Source: Mesocentrotus franciscanus
Lineage: Eukaryota > Echinodermata > Echinoidea > Camarodonta > Strongylocentrotidae
Assembly (NCBI GenBank): GCA_037976565.1
Contig: CP137669.1
Coordinates: forward strand, 35,862,912 to 35,926,911
Length of the DNA stretch: 64,000 nucleotides
Reading direction: 5' to 3'
In this document: positions 10,852-23,257 of the stretch, piece after piece
Layout of the letters: the number at the start of each line of letters is the position of its first letter
How positions within the stretch are numbered: position 1 is the first letter of the stretch
Program-made: the position numbers and the translations under genes
The notes under the pieces: generated by a model
The model's database searches: none
What the model saw: the letters and a program-made list of their open reading frames with translations, nothing else
What the model was told of the DNA's origin: nothing

Positions 10852-13291
10852 CTGATAAGTTTCTCAACAGCATATTTACTGATCTTCTGTTTATCGTCTT
10901 TGTCTTCTCTATCCTCCCCTCCTTCCTCACGCCAGACACCAAGAGGGGCAAAGCTTGAACCTGCAGCCTCTACCTTCAATGAGTTGTCATCCGTCCAGAA
11001 GTGACGAGAGGTATCGTAATCAAGCTCTTCATAGTCTTCCAATCTGAAAGTACGGAATAAGATGAAGAAAGGCTGCAATGTTTTCTTCAAGAAGATCCTC
11101 TTATGACCAAGTCCGAATGGGTTGACATAAACAAATTAGGGATACTGCACTCTATGATTTCCTTCCAGCCATATTTCCAAAAGTTTATTTTCATTGTTTT
11201 TTTTTATTCCAAAAAGTGCTGATACTGTCTGGTATTGTAGTAGAGGCTTTGTGATGATGGTTGGTGATGATTGGAAAACAAAATTCAATCTATCACACTC
11301 AGTGGTTTCACAACAAGGGGGTTTGGGGTATGTGCCACCCCCTCCCCCTTCTCTGAATGGCAACAAAAATAAAATAGAGAGAAAATGGGAAAAGCAGGGG
11401 TAAAAAGAATGATGGGGAAAGGGAACATAAAAATAAGATGATGACCTCCTCCCAAACCCCTTCACTAATCAATTCACATTTCAATCACCAAGTTAGACTG
11501 GTGCCCATCTCCCCCACACACACACAAGATGGTGGTGCTCCTCAATGTCTGGATCCATACTATGCCAGTGATCGTACCCCATGTCTAGGTCCAGGTCTAC
11601 TCCGTTGAGTTCCCTCAGAACATCCTTGACCAGTTCCTGGTTCTCATCACTCATGTGAAGGGACTGCATCTTGACCTTGGCGGCTGGGTAATTGGTCTTG
11701 CGGCGACCAGGTCGGAAGGAGCCTTGGGCTGGAAGGATTGAGGGCCTTGGGTTGGTAGGATTGTGAGGCCTTGGGCTGGTAGGATTTAGGGGCCTGGTAG
11801 CTGTGAGAGAAACACATTGGAGGCATTGAGCAAATGGTAATTAATATCAAATAGGCATTTTGACTTTTGAGTGTCGACTTGTCACAATGAAATGTTGCTG
11901 ATGGCTTGCATTCATGAAAAGACCTACCCAGTTTTAAAAACAAACTAAAACTAAAACAAAATACAAGCACAAATCCAGAAAAATAATCTTATGAAATTCA
12001 ATATCAGATTATATAAATGTATTAATATATAGCTTAAAGATACTATGTCCCTTTTGCAGCCAACATCAAATTCTGTAGAACTTTGCAGTAATTATGAATA
12101 TGTTATGTATGTCCTATCTGTGAAATTTAAACTTGAGCAGTGTCCTAATATTCAAATTATGCAAGGAAACCCGTTTACTTGCTAGACTTCACTGTCAGAC
12201 ACTATTGAGTGACTGACTGGCTTTTTCATCTTTGGTAATAACATACATAAAATGAGCTGTAAAGGGTACATGAGCATTTGTCTACATCAATAACCCACTT
12301 CTTGTAATGGCCAAAATTAAACTGATTGAATCTTTGCGCAGCATAAAACGTACGACCATTCGGTACAATGGTCTGAAAAATCAGACTATTACTTACTGGC
12401 TCTATAGCTCCTAAGTCGATTCGACAACTAATAGTCGTTATTTTCCCACTTAAAAACATTTTCAAGCCCCCTTTTTTTAGGGAAGTTCTAAATTAGTATT
12501 GTCTTTCAAATGCCGTTGGAATTTAACCTTTTCATTTTTTTGGCCTGCAAATGGGACATAGTACCTTTAATAAGTGGTCTAAATAAAAGAAGACAAATCA
12601 ACAAAAACAGTAAAATGTTATGTGTGTATTCCTTTAAAGTTTGTACCCTTGCGCTAACTCAGTGTGTCTCAGTATTTTAGGACTATTATTCGCCTGTAAG
12701 AGAATGAAAAATAGTAACGATTAGAAAGTGTTTAATAATAACGTTTCTAATCGCTGTACTATTATTACCCCCCAGCATCAGGGAATAGAAATTTGATAAC
12801 ATATAAACAAAAGTCATGATCAAAAGAAGCTTATTGGCGTGAGTGAAGTGATGAAACTAGCGAGTATTCTTCCTCTTCTTAATCTACTTCTCTGATACTA
12901 CTGACATACATGTAATTGTTCAACACAGAACTTTCATCAAAGCGTCAGAAAAAAAAATGTTGAAACAGAATTGCCAATAATACCTTGATGTCTTGGGCTT
13001 GTCCTGTTTAGGCATGAGTACAAAGTCATCATCATCGTAGTCATACATCATGGATGTGCTCTTGCCCTTCCTTGCTCCTGTGTCTGCCGCAGGTCCACGG
13101 GGCCTTGCATTGGCCCCCTGCTGCTGGCCTCCACCCCCTCTTCCTCCTCCTCTTCCACCACCACCACGCCCTCTCCCTCTTCCTCCTCCCCCTCTTCCTC
13201 CTCCTTTTCCTCCTCCTCCTCCCCGATTTCCCCGGCCTCCTCCTCGGTTCGGTTTGCCACCCCTCCTAGCTCCTCCCAATGGCTCGCTCAT
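10852..13291 (-). CDS. RG/RGG-rich protein gene, 3' exons outside window
   Basis: I do not recognise the product. The first coding exon, 13291-12984 (minus strand), starts MSEPLGGARRGGKPNRGGGR, continues for about 50 residues of RG/RGG repeats and ends with an acidic patch (YDYDDDDFVLMPKQDK). Its donor is CAAG|GTATTA. The next exon starts at 11800 after TTTCTCTCACAG, is in phase, and reads SYQAPKSYQPKASQSYQPKA, then meets a stop; a second frame carries a plausible continuation (RRKTNYPAAKVKM, then MSDENQELVKDVLRELNGVD) to about 11550, suggesting a frame break. A third exon, 11043-10852, contains LEDYEELDYDTSRHFW and ends at a strong donor CAG|GTTAGT, so the gene continues left, past the LTR element. 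RG/RGG tracts are typical of RNA-binding, arginine-methylated nuclear proteins; that role is inference. An acceptor-like TCTAG near 13352 suggests a 5' untranslated exon upstream. Confidence 0.7.
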
Positions 13292-14984
13292 GATGTTACG
13301 CTTGATGTTCTTACAGCACTGCAGATAGTTCAGGATGTATTGTCATCTTAACCTAGAGGGACACAAGGATAAGTTCATAAAAATCAAAATCAAAATCAAA
13401 GGTACGTATTATGATGTTGTTTGATATATCTCACTGCTATACAGATCAGCAAACTGTTACTTTGATTTCCCCTTTTCCCTTGCGAACACACCATTCGCTT
13501 TTCACCAAGAATTAATCTACATGTAGAACTACAATAATAATTCTTATGGTCACTTGTTAACCAAGATATTTATCTTATTTTCATTGAGGGCGATCGTGTA
13601 TGAATATGACATTTAATATTCCATTTTCTTTCTATTCAAAAATAGAAAACGTTCAAATCCTTCTTCCAATTATTTGTGTGTTGGCAAATTTTTCATTCAA
13701 AGACAACTCACATCGCATCACCAAGAAACTTTTGGTACCATAAACTGTCACAACCTTCTTCCACATAGATTTAGTTAGACTTTGATTTATTATTGTTTTG
13801 TGCGACAGGCCTGCTTGCAAGGAAAATCTTGACACAAAGTTGCCATCTAGTAATTCATTTGATCACAGATTTTCTTTTAAGAAAGTCACAAAAGCTCTCA
13901 GAAAATCACCTCACGACAGTGTCAATAACAAGATCTCTCATCCAACTTCAAGATGACAGTGAGGTATACTGTCTATGCCGTCTCTAGTCTAAAGACTAAG
14001 TTAGATTTCGTAAAGACCCTAGATCTACTGCATGCTGCAACTGCAAAAAATATATATTCTCACTAACTGCATGTGTACCGGTACCGTGATTCTGTAGCGT
14101 AGTACAGCAACATGTCAACACGAGTCGCGTACACAGAATGAATTTTACACGCAATTGCGCAATGGCATGGCATCCCCAGAGTTTCGGCCGTGCTGGCGTT
14201 CAGCGTCTGTACAATTAACTACGCGCACGAAGGAGCAGACCGATTTAGCGTTGAACCTACGTAAAATAGAACGTATGGGACTGTAATATCATTTGTTGCC
14301 AGTTTTGTGCAAAGACCTACATAAGTAATAATAAACTAATTTTAGAATTTTTTTGTATTTTTACCTTCTGAAAATATTATTAAAATAGTTTTCATAATTT
14401 TATTGCATAGTAAAGTTTTCAAAAGGGAATTTTTAAAATCTATAAATTTACCAAGGGGAAATTTTTAATTTTTACGAAGCGCGCGCTATACAAATTAACG
14501 TTATCTCGACTGAATGGTGATCGAAGACAGAGACGCTGAGCCTGAGAGAAGATAGACCTAGAATTGGCTAGAAACTGCATGCGTGGATGGATTTTTGATA
14601 TTTACATCCACACTGCAAGTTGGAATAGTTGACTCTGAGGTTACAACGTGAAATTATCTTTCAACATTAATGATTAACATGCAGCTCAGATTGCAGGCTA
14701 ACTAAATAATATGGCCCGGCAAGTGCAAGTGGATGAGTGAATGATTAATGATTGACTGCAATTTTGCAATGACAAAAGCACAAAGTCTTTGTCGGTTAGC
14801 TTCAACTCAATAGCTGATTATTAAGACAAGTGCTTTCTACCAGTGAGCCTGGTCCAACCGTTCTAGGTGCCTGACTCTGATCCTGAGTCTGAGACTGCAT
14901 GAGACACTGAGTGAGTGAGAACAAGTTGAGCTGCTGACAAATATGTAAATCGGTCTTTTGACTTTGGAAACAGAAACAAATGAC
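13292..14984. promoter_or_regulatory. Divergent 5' region between RGG and Kelch genes
   Basis: The two genes start head to head about 1.7 kb apart, and the region around 14090-14280 is relatively CpG-rich (CGCG, GCGC words) in an AT-rich setting. It presumably holds both promoters and untranslated first exons. I see no TATA box that could be tied to a start. Confidence 0.45.
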
Positions 14985-17900
14985 ATGATGGAGCCTAAAA
15001 CTGAAAGTAAAACAACCAGCACTGGTATTGAGTGTTTCGCAGTGTATTCACCTTCAAGCATGCCAGTTCCTGTGAATCTAAGGTAGGTCATCTAGGCATC
15101 TCTATGTTCAAACTCCGCTAACTATGCACTGGCAGTAAAACTTACTTTAATTTTTAAGTAATTACTGTAGTCTGTAGTTGACATATTAATATTATATTAT
15201 TTATAACTAACACTATAAGAGGGCCGAGGGCACATTGAATTGTCATTACAAATATTGTCTTGGAAGGATTTTAGACTAAAATTTCATTTTTGTCAAGATG
15301 ATTTTTTTTTTCTGAGTGGTCTGGAAGTAGGACATGTACATGTACTATGAATGATGTAGATCAATGATGAAAGCAGTCTACTTGTCTAGAACTAGTTGAT
15401 CTTGCCATGTATTATGTAAGTGTAACTTGTTGTGAACACTAAATTTTTCACTAATCACTTCTGTTTGTTTTGTGGTGTCTAACTGTCTTATTTATCTTTC
15501 TAATAGTAATAGATATCAGATCTGCAACATTAACATTATCGGTCAGACATTAAGATAACAAATATGTATATTATCTAGTTTCATGACAATTATAAAGGAC
15601 TGGTAGATTTATCCTTTGTTTTGTTTATTATTAAAACAGTGTTTCAGCTGTTGTTTGTTGGTTATTAAATGTTAAAATCAGGCAACTTTAATTAATATAG
15701 AAGTCTATTATAAACTATCATTTATGAACATAAACTTTAATTACTTGGGGTAATAATTGAAATGAACTTGAACTAATCCTCCCCTTTTTTAAATTAAAAA
15801 ACAGATCAGCACATCTACTGCCCTGTCCGTTTCCTGATATGGTAGCAGTGTTTGCCGTCTCTTCAGCATCAACACACAAGGATATTTCTCTGAAGGCAAC
15901 CCTTGTGAATCATGAAAACAAGGAAGACTGTTTGGATGTAGGATCAATCACACAAGATAGCAGGTAAAATAGCTAAAATAATCAGGGAGGTCAATTTTTT
16001 AGAGTAAATTTTTTTTAAAATAAAGGATCTATGACTATTCTGTCACTAAAGGGAAGCCCAATCTTGGTGATATGTTGGTCCAAGTGGAAGCAGAAGAAAA
16101 AAACAAACAAGAGAAATGGATTGATAAGCAAAAGTCTGAGAAAATGCATGCAAATAATAAAGCATTTGTTTATTAACTACTGTCTGTTTCATATGCAAAA
16201 TGACTGAAAAGTCCTAAAATTCTCTGTTTAATTCTAGTCTTTCATAGGAGCCCATGCAACAAAATATTATCTATCTTAGACTTGAGAGGGCTATTGTTCC
16301 TGTAAGGAAATTATAGTTAAGGAGAGAAGAATTGTGATGTCTCATTTTCTCCAATCTCCACCCAATTTAGAGCATTTTGTTGGCAACCACACCTCAGCAA
16401 AGACTTCACCATTCCAATGGACAAGCACAGTTACCATCTCCACATCGATACTGCCAAACAGGAAGTAGACCAGAAAGCCGAGCTGGAGGAAATCATGATG
16501 GCATCTTCACAGGAAGTAGACCAGAAAGCCGAGCTGGAGGAAATCATGAAGGAATCTTCACAGACAGAATCTCAGGATATCACAGAGTCTCAAGAAGTAG
16601 ACCAGAAAGCCGAGCTGGAGGAAATCATGAAGGAATCTTCACAGACAGAATCTCAGGATATCACAGAGTCTCAAGAAGTCACAGAATCACAACCTGAAGC
16701 AGAAAGATTGTGTTCTACGACAACACCTTCAAGTCTATTCAAAGAGTCAAAACAAAATGAGGAGACACCTCAGGTAATTACTTCTGAAAAGTTTCAGTTA
16801 TAACCCTTATTATATATTTGTAGGGAATTCAATCTTTCATAGCCAAGATGTTGCGGGCCCCAAGACTAGACTTATAATATAATTGTAGGATATTCAATCT
16901 TCCAAAGCTAACGTCTAAATTGAAAGATGCTGTGGGCACCAAGACTAGATTGTCCAGTATGTCCACCATGTTGTCAAACATCACCTGAGGTAACTTCACT
17001 CATGATATGACAGATGCTGCCCTGGCATGGCTATTAAATGGATTGGTCTTGACTTTTAAGAAGATGTTCATGTGTTAATGCATTCTGAATCCAAGTTAAA
17101 TATAAAGTAGTTAAAAATTCTTATAAATGCAAAAAAAGGGGGGATTATCCAATACATTCCATAGTGATGAGCAGATATGTTTATGGGATAGGAGGATATA
17201 AGGCAAAAATATGGCTTGTGATATTAGATATAGGTAACATAGTTTTTAAATGTCTTGTTTGTCTGAAACGCACTGGCTTTTCTAAAGAAACTGTCTTAAC
17301 ACCAAACCCTACAGATTCAAGTCCAAGGAACACCACACCGACCACCTCACCTCTCCCACTCAGCTAGCAAGAAGAGAAAGATGAAACATGGAGAGAATAA
17401 CAATGAGGGTACTCCGCCAAGCTCCAGGAAGAGGCAGTCATCGAGACAGAGGCCATCACCGACTTTAATGTCATCACCGCTGTCATCGAAGGTGGTCACC
17501 TCGGAAAAGCAAAATTCAGCAAATCACAAACGCCCACAGACCCCAGGAAGGAAGAAAGAAAATGATGCAGGTATAGAGCTGTAGTTCAAATCTTTCATTA
17601 AAGGAACCCTTCAGGTATATATCTTAAATCAGAAAACATGGAAGATGTGTATGTATTACACCATTTTTTACACGTTTTGCACAGAAATTACCAAGATTCA
17701 CAGAAAACAGCAGTAGCATCCAGTATATGTATTCCAACATTTTATATGAGCAATATTAACAATTCAAAAAGATTAATCAATAAGGCTAGTCTCAATTGTA
17801 AAATTATATAGTGCATTAATCATCTTTGCCTCCTCTGTTTGAGGTTTTGGCAGTCATAGGGACAGATCAAGTTTGCAGAATTTGGAGGAAATGGCATCAT

Positions 17901-20900
17901 CTGTCACAAGATTGCATATAGATCCCTCCTGGAAATTTCCTTAGCACACAGTCATGAACAATGTTTGATAAGGTGGTCTAGATGACCATTATAGTCAGCT
18001 GTACTGTCTGGAAAGGTCCATTGGGAAGTGAATTGATAACTCTCTTTTTTTTCTTCAGAGCCTAGTTCCAGATGGGGCCATACTCTGTGTGATGTAGGCA
18101 ACCACAATTGCTTGTTGATTGGTGGACAAGGACACAAACAGACCATCAGCAAGGATGCTATCTGGATGCTTAATACAGGTAATGCACTATTCTTTAAATT
18201 TCTTGTGCTTTGATCATTGATTGTATTCACTGATTTTACAGGAATATCATTTTCCAGGTTTAATCCGTTGTTTCAAGATGAAGCCGATGAATGCTTAGCC
18301 CAAGACTTCTGAGGCTGGAGTCCACAGAAAATGTGATACCAACATCAAATCCAATGGGTTAAGATATAAGAAGGAGTTTTTTAGTGCTTTTCAATACCTC
18401 ACCTGACAAATTGAACAATTGATTACTGAGTTTGATGAAGAACAACATCTCAGAGTACTTGGGGTGTTCTGAAGTTGAAGTTTCACAGTATGAGTGCTTT
18501 GTGGATCCTCAGACCTTCTTAGACTCTTTTAAAAACTATTTCTTCTCAGAAACTGGTGACTGGACACAAACATTCACCAGGCGGGAGTCCATTGAAAATG
18601 TGATACCAAAATCAAATCCAATGGGTTAAGAAGGATTTTTTTTTATAGTGCTTTTCAAGGTATCACCTGACAAATTGAACTATTTGGGTTTGATTTTGAC
18701 GAAGAACAACATTTCAGAGAACTTGATGGTGCTTCATGGATCCCCAAACCACTTATGAATTATGAATTCTTTATCAAAACTGCTTCCTCTCAGAAACTGG
18801 TGACTGGAGCGTGCCATCAATCGAGACCTCTTCAGACAAGTTTCCCTCCCGCATGGGCCACACTGCGACCTTTGACCCTGAGCTCAACAGCGTGTTTGTC
18901 TTTGGGGGATCCAAGAACCTACGTTGGTTCAATGACATGCACATCTTGGATCTTGGAATGATGAAGTGGTCACTTGTTGAGGTAGGAAGCATGATTGATT
19001 TCGCATTTACTTTTAATAACTCATTCTTGTTTACTTCAGAAAGCTCAACATAGAATTTTTTCAACATATAGAAAAAATACACTCGATTCTGTTTCCTTGT
19101 GTATGACATGACATCCTTATGTAACTATCCCAAATTCTTTGATGGTAAATTTGTTTTAGCTGATTGTGAAAATGTATTTTTAAAAGAAATGGCTGGGGAT
19201 AATCTAATATTCTCTGCTTTGTGTATTTCTAATACTTTGTTTACAACAGGTTTTTCTAAATTAACTGTTTATTTGCATACCCTCTTTTCTACCTTGCCTT
19301 ACCCAGGCTGCTGGCGTAGCCCCTACTAGAGCATATCACTCTGCAACCTTCTTCCGCAAGGAGCTCTATGTATTTGGTGGTGTGTACCCTAACCCCGACC
19401 CCCAGCCTGATGGTTGCAGTAATGATGTTGTCATCTTCAATCCAGGTAATTCAGCAATGACTATCGGTGAAACTGCAAACATTTTGGCCATCATTGTCAG
19501 GCCATTTGGCTGCAAAGTGTATCATCTCTTGATGCTGTTCATGAGAAGATGAGAGACTTTTTTTTACATCGGCTCTGATTTTTTATTGAAATTCGATGAA
19601 AATTGTAGCATTTTTCATTCATGCATTGAAGCATCACATCCAAGTCAGAAGAATGACTATGTCAGAGAGTAATATTGAGGTGTGTGTTACTTTATTGAGG
19701 CCGGGCATGTGTGTCATTAGCCAACTTAGTTTATTTGGTCGCCAACCTAGTCTGGCTTGCTTGTCAATCAAGACACTACAAAATTTGATAAAGAATATGA
19801 ACAAGTTAAACTGTGTGAGTACCATGAATATTTAATCCCTTATTAATTTTGTCTAGCAGAGTGGTTGTGGGATGTATGTCAACTGAATTTCAAGTATTTT
19901 CCTCTTCTTCCCCCCTAGAATCTGAGAGTTGGTATAAGCCGGTGACCATGGGGACCAAACCAATACCGAGATCAGGGTAAGTTTAGCACAACTAAAAGAG
20001 GAAAGTATTCCTCTTTTAATTTCGTTTTTTTTTTTTTTTTTTAATGCAAAATATTATATATTTCCAACTAGATGTTTGAAGCAATCTTTATCATTTCCAT
20101 GTTTAAAAAAAAAAATTATTATCATTATCATTATAAAGTTGAACAAACAATCTATATGCAACACGATAGGTGTATTTTATTTCTTGATAGATGGAGGCAC
20201 GTCCAACTTATTTAAATACTGGAATCTTGTTTATTCTACCTTTCTTTGTTAAACGTATGTATCCATCATTTTGTATATTTGCATGTACTGTTTTATGCTT
20301 TGAGAAAAACTGAATAAAGACTTTATTTGAAGAAAGAAAAAAAAAGTTTAGCACATTTGGCATTTCATACAAAATCAAATATGAACCACAAACTTCATTT
20401 TTATACTGCAACAATTTTAGATTGTTTTCTCTAGCTTTTTGCCTACTGGGACAGTAGGTCCATTTTGAGTAATGAAATATATCTGTGTTCTTGGATTTTG
20501 CAACTATGTTCAAATTGACTATCAACTCGAGTAGGAAATCAAGATAATGTGAAACATTGTAAGGCACATAGGCTATCCAGCAAATATGAACCATCCATTA
20601 GAAACAGAAACAGAAACAGAATCCATTAAAGACAAACAGAAATAAAAGGAAACTCACCTCAATGCTTCTTTGCTACATATGACTTCAATCAAAATTACAA
20701 TGTTACAGTGCATTTGCTGTATAAATAGACCCCGCCTAGTTGAACTGGATAATAGTAGTTCTTTGGTAATATTTTGGGGTGATGCATCTTAACTACCAAG
20801 TAGTATAGTAATGATATAGCTGTATTTGTTGATGATTTTATTTTTCAGCCATTCAGCTACTCTCCTTGGAGATCAATTGGTTATCTTTGGAGGTTGGGAT

Positions 20901-23257
20901 GCTCCTGTCTGCTACAATGATCTTCATGTATTGGATCTATGTGAGTAGCTTTAATATATGATATGATATATGTGTCATACTGTTCCACTGTAGTGTCCAT
21001 ATATATTGTTTGTAGATGTCCATAAAGAAAACGCAATATTTATTGTGTACAAATAAAATATTAATGAAATCTAATTGTAATTTTTAAAGTTTAGGCACCT
21101 TATACAGGTGTTATGGTCTTGTGGATTAGTTGGCATAGTGGGGATCTCATGGTATCTGTTTTAAATCCTGTCATAGCACTGAATGCTTGATGATTGCTAG
21201 GCTTAAGTCGGGGTAATAGTATTTTGTGCAAGTGCTGTGGAGAATATTTGTATAGTAGCTGCACTGTATAAACAAGAATAATTTTATGAACTCACAAGTT
21301 TTGCATTAAATAATCCTTCATGTCTATTTTCATCTCAGTATAGTTTTATGGCATCGACAATGACATATGACATCCCATTTCATTACGTTTCGGTATATGC
21401 ATACATATTTCACAAATTAAATGTTCCCTCTTGCAGGTCTGATGGAATTCACTTCCCCCAAGATGATGGGCACACCACCCTCACCAAGAAGGTAAATATA
21501 TAACCTCTTTCATTCAGACGAGTAATAGAAGGGGTCATGGCAGGATGCAACATCCCCTTGAGCCTATAAAAACAGCCAGGCCTCTCGTAGCAGTCGATAT
21601 ATCTATACTATCATCCTTTGGGTTCTCAAATATAAAAGGGACTAATATTTGATATTCAAAATGCTAAATACAAATATGAGTTCCATATTTATTGTTATTT
21701 AGATCTCTTACTGTACGTGTGATTTTTAGCATGTACAAAACACTATTAGTCATGAATTCCAAGATATAATTAAGTGTGTTGGAATGGGGGCATTATTGGG
21801 CATGCCATATGTTGAGGGTCCAAGTGCGGCATCTTAGACCCCGTTCTCATTCACTTCGTTGGAGCGGTCTAACTAAGACCCGTTCCTCAGGAGCGGTTCT
21901 TAGGTGAGTGAGAACGGTCAAAGTGGTCCAGGAAGTGGACTTCTGGACGCTCAGAAGACCACCTCGGGAGGTGGTCTTGAGGAACAGGTCTTATTAAGAG
22001 CGGTTTGGACCGCTCTAACGTGCAATGTGAACGGAAGCGTACTTTGAACGGAAGTGAGCTAGTGACGTTCCGCGCGAAACGTGTAGTACGGTACATACGG
22101 TTTGTATTCCGTGCGCGAAAAAATTGACCCGCTGACCTGAGCTGCCATAGCAACAAGACCACTTTGACTCGTGGAGCGGTTTGAGCCATAAAAAACTGCT
22201 CGGAGTGTGAAAGCTTGCAAACGGTTCCTCAAGACCCGTTCCTCTGGAGCGGTCTAACTAAGACCACTTTCAAAGTGAGTGAGAACGGGGTCTTAATGTG
22301 CATGCTATGTCATATTACTTTTTTTTTTCTTTTTCGTATTATTTTTATGGATGTGTCCTGTCCTGAAATATATAGTGAATTTTACAGGCAGCTCCTGCAG
22401 ATCGAGGCATATAAGGACAATTGACCAATGACGATGATTGTCTTCCTTTCTTTACAGTTGGCATGCCTCCATTGCTTTACCTGGTAACAAAGTCCTCATC
22501 CATGGAGGATACAATGGAAATGAAGCCCTGTCTGATACATTCATCTTTCACCTTGGTGAGTAGCACATCTAAAGTCTAGCCTCATCCGTTACCATGGCAA
22601 TTATCCATGCACGGTGGTGATCCATCTGTTATCATCTGATAGTTATTGTTAGCTGTAATATGAAAGGGAATTGGAAAATATGATACTGACTAACTGACAT
22701 AACTCGCTGTTGAACTTAATGGGAAATATTTATTCACCATTAAATCATATCAATTGTTGCATGCTCACAAGTCACAAGGTATGTAGAACTTGTCATTTCA
22801 AGATGAATTTATTGGCATCTTCCAACCAATAGTTGTTCAAGATATGCAATGCATACTTGATTTTATAGAAGTTATATTCTACAGCTCCTCAAATGATGAA
22901 TAATTTGAGGTAGTCATGATAAACGTAATTTATTCATATGGGAATAGTTGTCCCGAGAAGAAAATAGTTAAATTCAAGGTAATTTGATGAATTTTCCTGT
23001 CTTTTTATTCTCTCCTTGAAGATACCTTTACTTGGAGCGAGGTGAAGCTGCACTCCCGTGTACCAATCGGGATTAGAGCAGGTCATGCTATCACCAGTTA
23101 CCATGGTAACAAGACCGCATCAATAGACGACAAGGAGAACAGCATGTTCTCCATGGTGGAGTCTCTCGCTCTCTTCGGAGGGGGTGACAACGAGGACAAT
23201 TTCTTTGGGGATCTGATCCCGTTCAGCTGGACATACTCAAATTTCCTAGACTTTTAG
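14985..23257 (+). CDS. Six-Kelch-repeat protein, 12 exons
   Basis: Exons: 14985-15082, 15805-15963, 16371-16773, 17315-17570, 18059-18178, 18794-18981, 19307-19445, 19919-19976, 20849-20940, 21437-21491, 22458-22555, 23022-23257. All junctions have GT/AG ends and keep phase; the sum is 1,902 nt, giving 633 residues plus stop. ATG 14985 is preceded in frame by a stop. Residues 1-305 are largely low-complexity: a repeat of EVDQKAELEEIM units (117-187), then a basic Ser/Pro region with a nuclear-localisation-like KKRKMK. From about 306 to the end there are six Kelch blades with the usual di-glycine marks (LLIGGQ, VFVFGGS, LYVFGGV, LVIFGGW, VLIHGGY, LALFGGG) and trailing Trp residues, predicting one beta-propeller for protein binding. 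The layout recalls Rab9-effector-type Kelch proteins, but the N-terminal half is not one I recognise; no enzymatic domain is seen. Confidence 0.88.
16462..16674 (+). repeat. In-frame coding minisatellite in the Kelch gene
   Basis: One short unit (16462-16512, 51 nt) and two 81-nt units (16513-16593, 16594-16674) share the start GAAGTAGACCAG. The two long units are identical at the nucleotide level. Each unit length is a multiple of three and encodes EVDQKAELEEIM-type helices followed by Ser/Thr/Gln-rich linkers. Confidence 0.95.
18260..18793 (+). repeat. Intronic tandem duplication with a decoy 3' splice site
   Basis: The intron before the exon at 18794 holds related blocks: ATCAAATCCAATGGGTTAAG at about 18345 and 18611, a 'caccTGACAAATTGAAC' block at about 18401 and 18664, and the splice boundary CTCAGAAACTGGTGACTGGA at about 18546 and 18789. 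Only the second boundary continues into the Kelch reading frame; the first is followed by ACAAACATTCACC and soon by a stop. Confidence 0.8.
19991..20343 (+). mobile_element. Poly(A)-tailed retroposed insert in intron 8
   Basis: About 350 bp ending GAATAAAGACTTTATTTGAAGAAAG plus an A-run, flanked by a 12-bp target duplication AAGTTTAGCACA (19979-19990 and 20344-20355). This is the signature of LINE-mediated retroposition. The insert starts only 14 nt downstream of the exon-8 splice donor, and the duplicated bases include part of that donor. I see no open frame inside. Confidence 0.82.
21837..22292. mobile_element. PIF/Harbinger-like MITE
   Basis: The ends are inverted repeats (GACCCCGTTCTCATTCACT on the left, AGTGAGTGAGAACGGGGTC on the right), flanked on both sides by TTA (21834-21836, 22293-22295). 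A 3-bp TTA/TAA target duplication is typical of PIF/Harbinger. At 456 bp it has no transposase. Repeated 'GGAGCGGTC' words inside form further hairpins. It sits in intron 10 of the Kelch gene. Confidence 0.8.

Noticed and set aside
13050..13328. Plus-strand proline-rich frames
   Set aside because: They are the antisense of the Gly/Arg-rich first exon of the minus-strand RGG gene.
16377..16697. Second open frame across the Kelch-gene minisatellite
   Set aside because: It is kept open only by the 3n-length repeat; phase with flanking exons selects the other frame.
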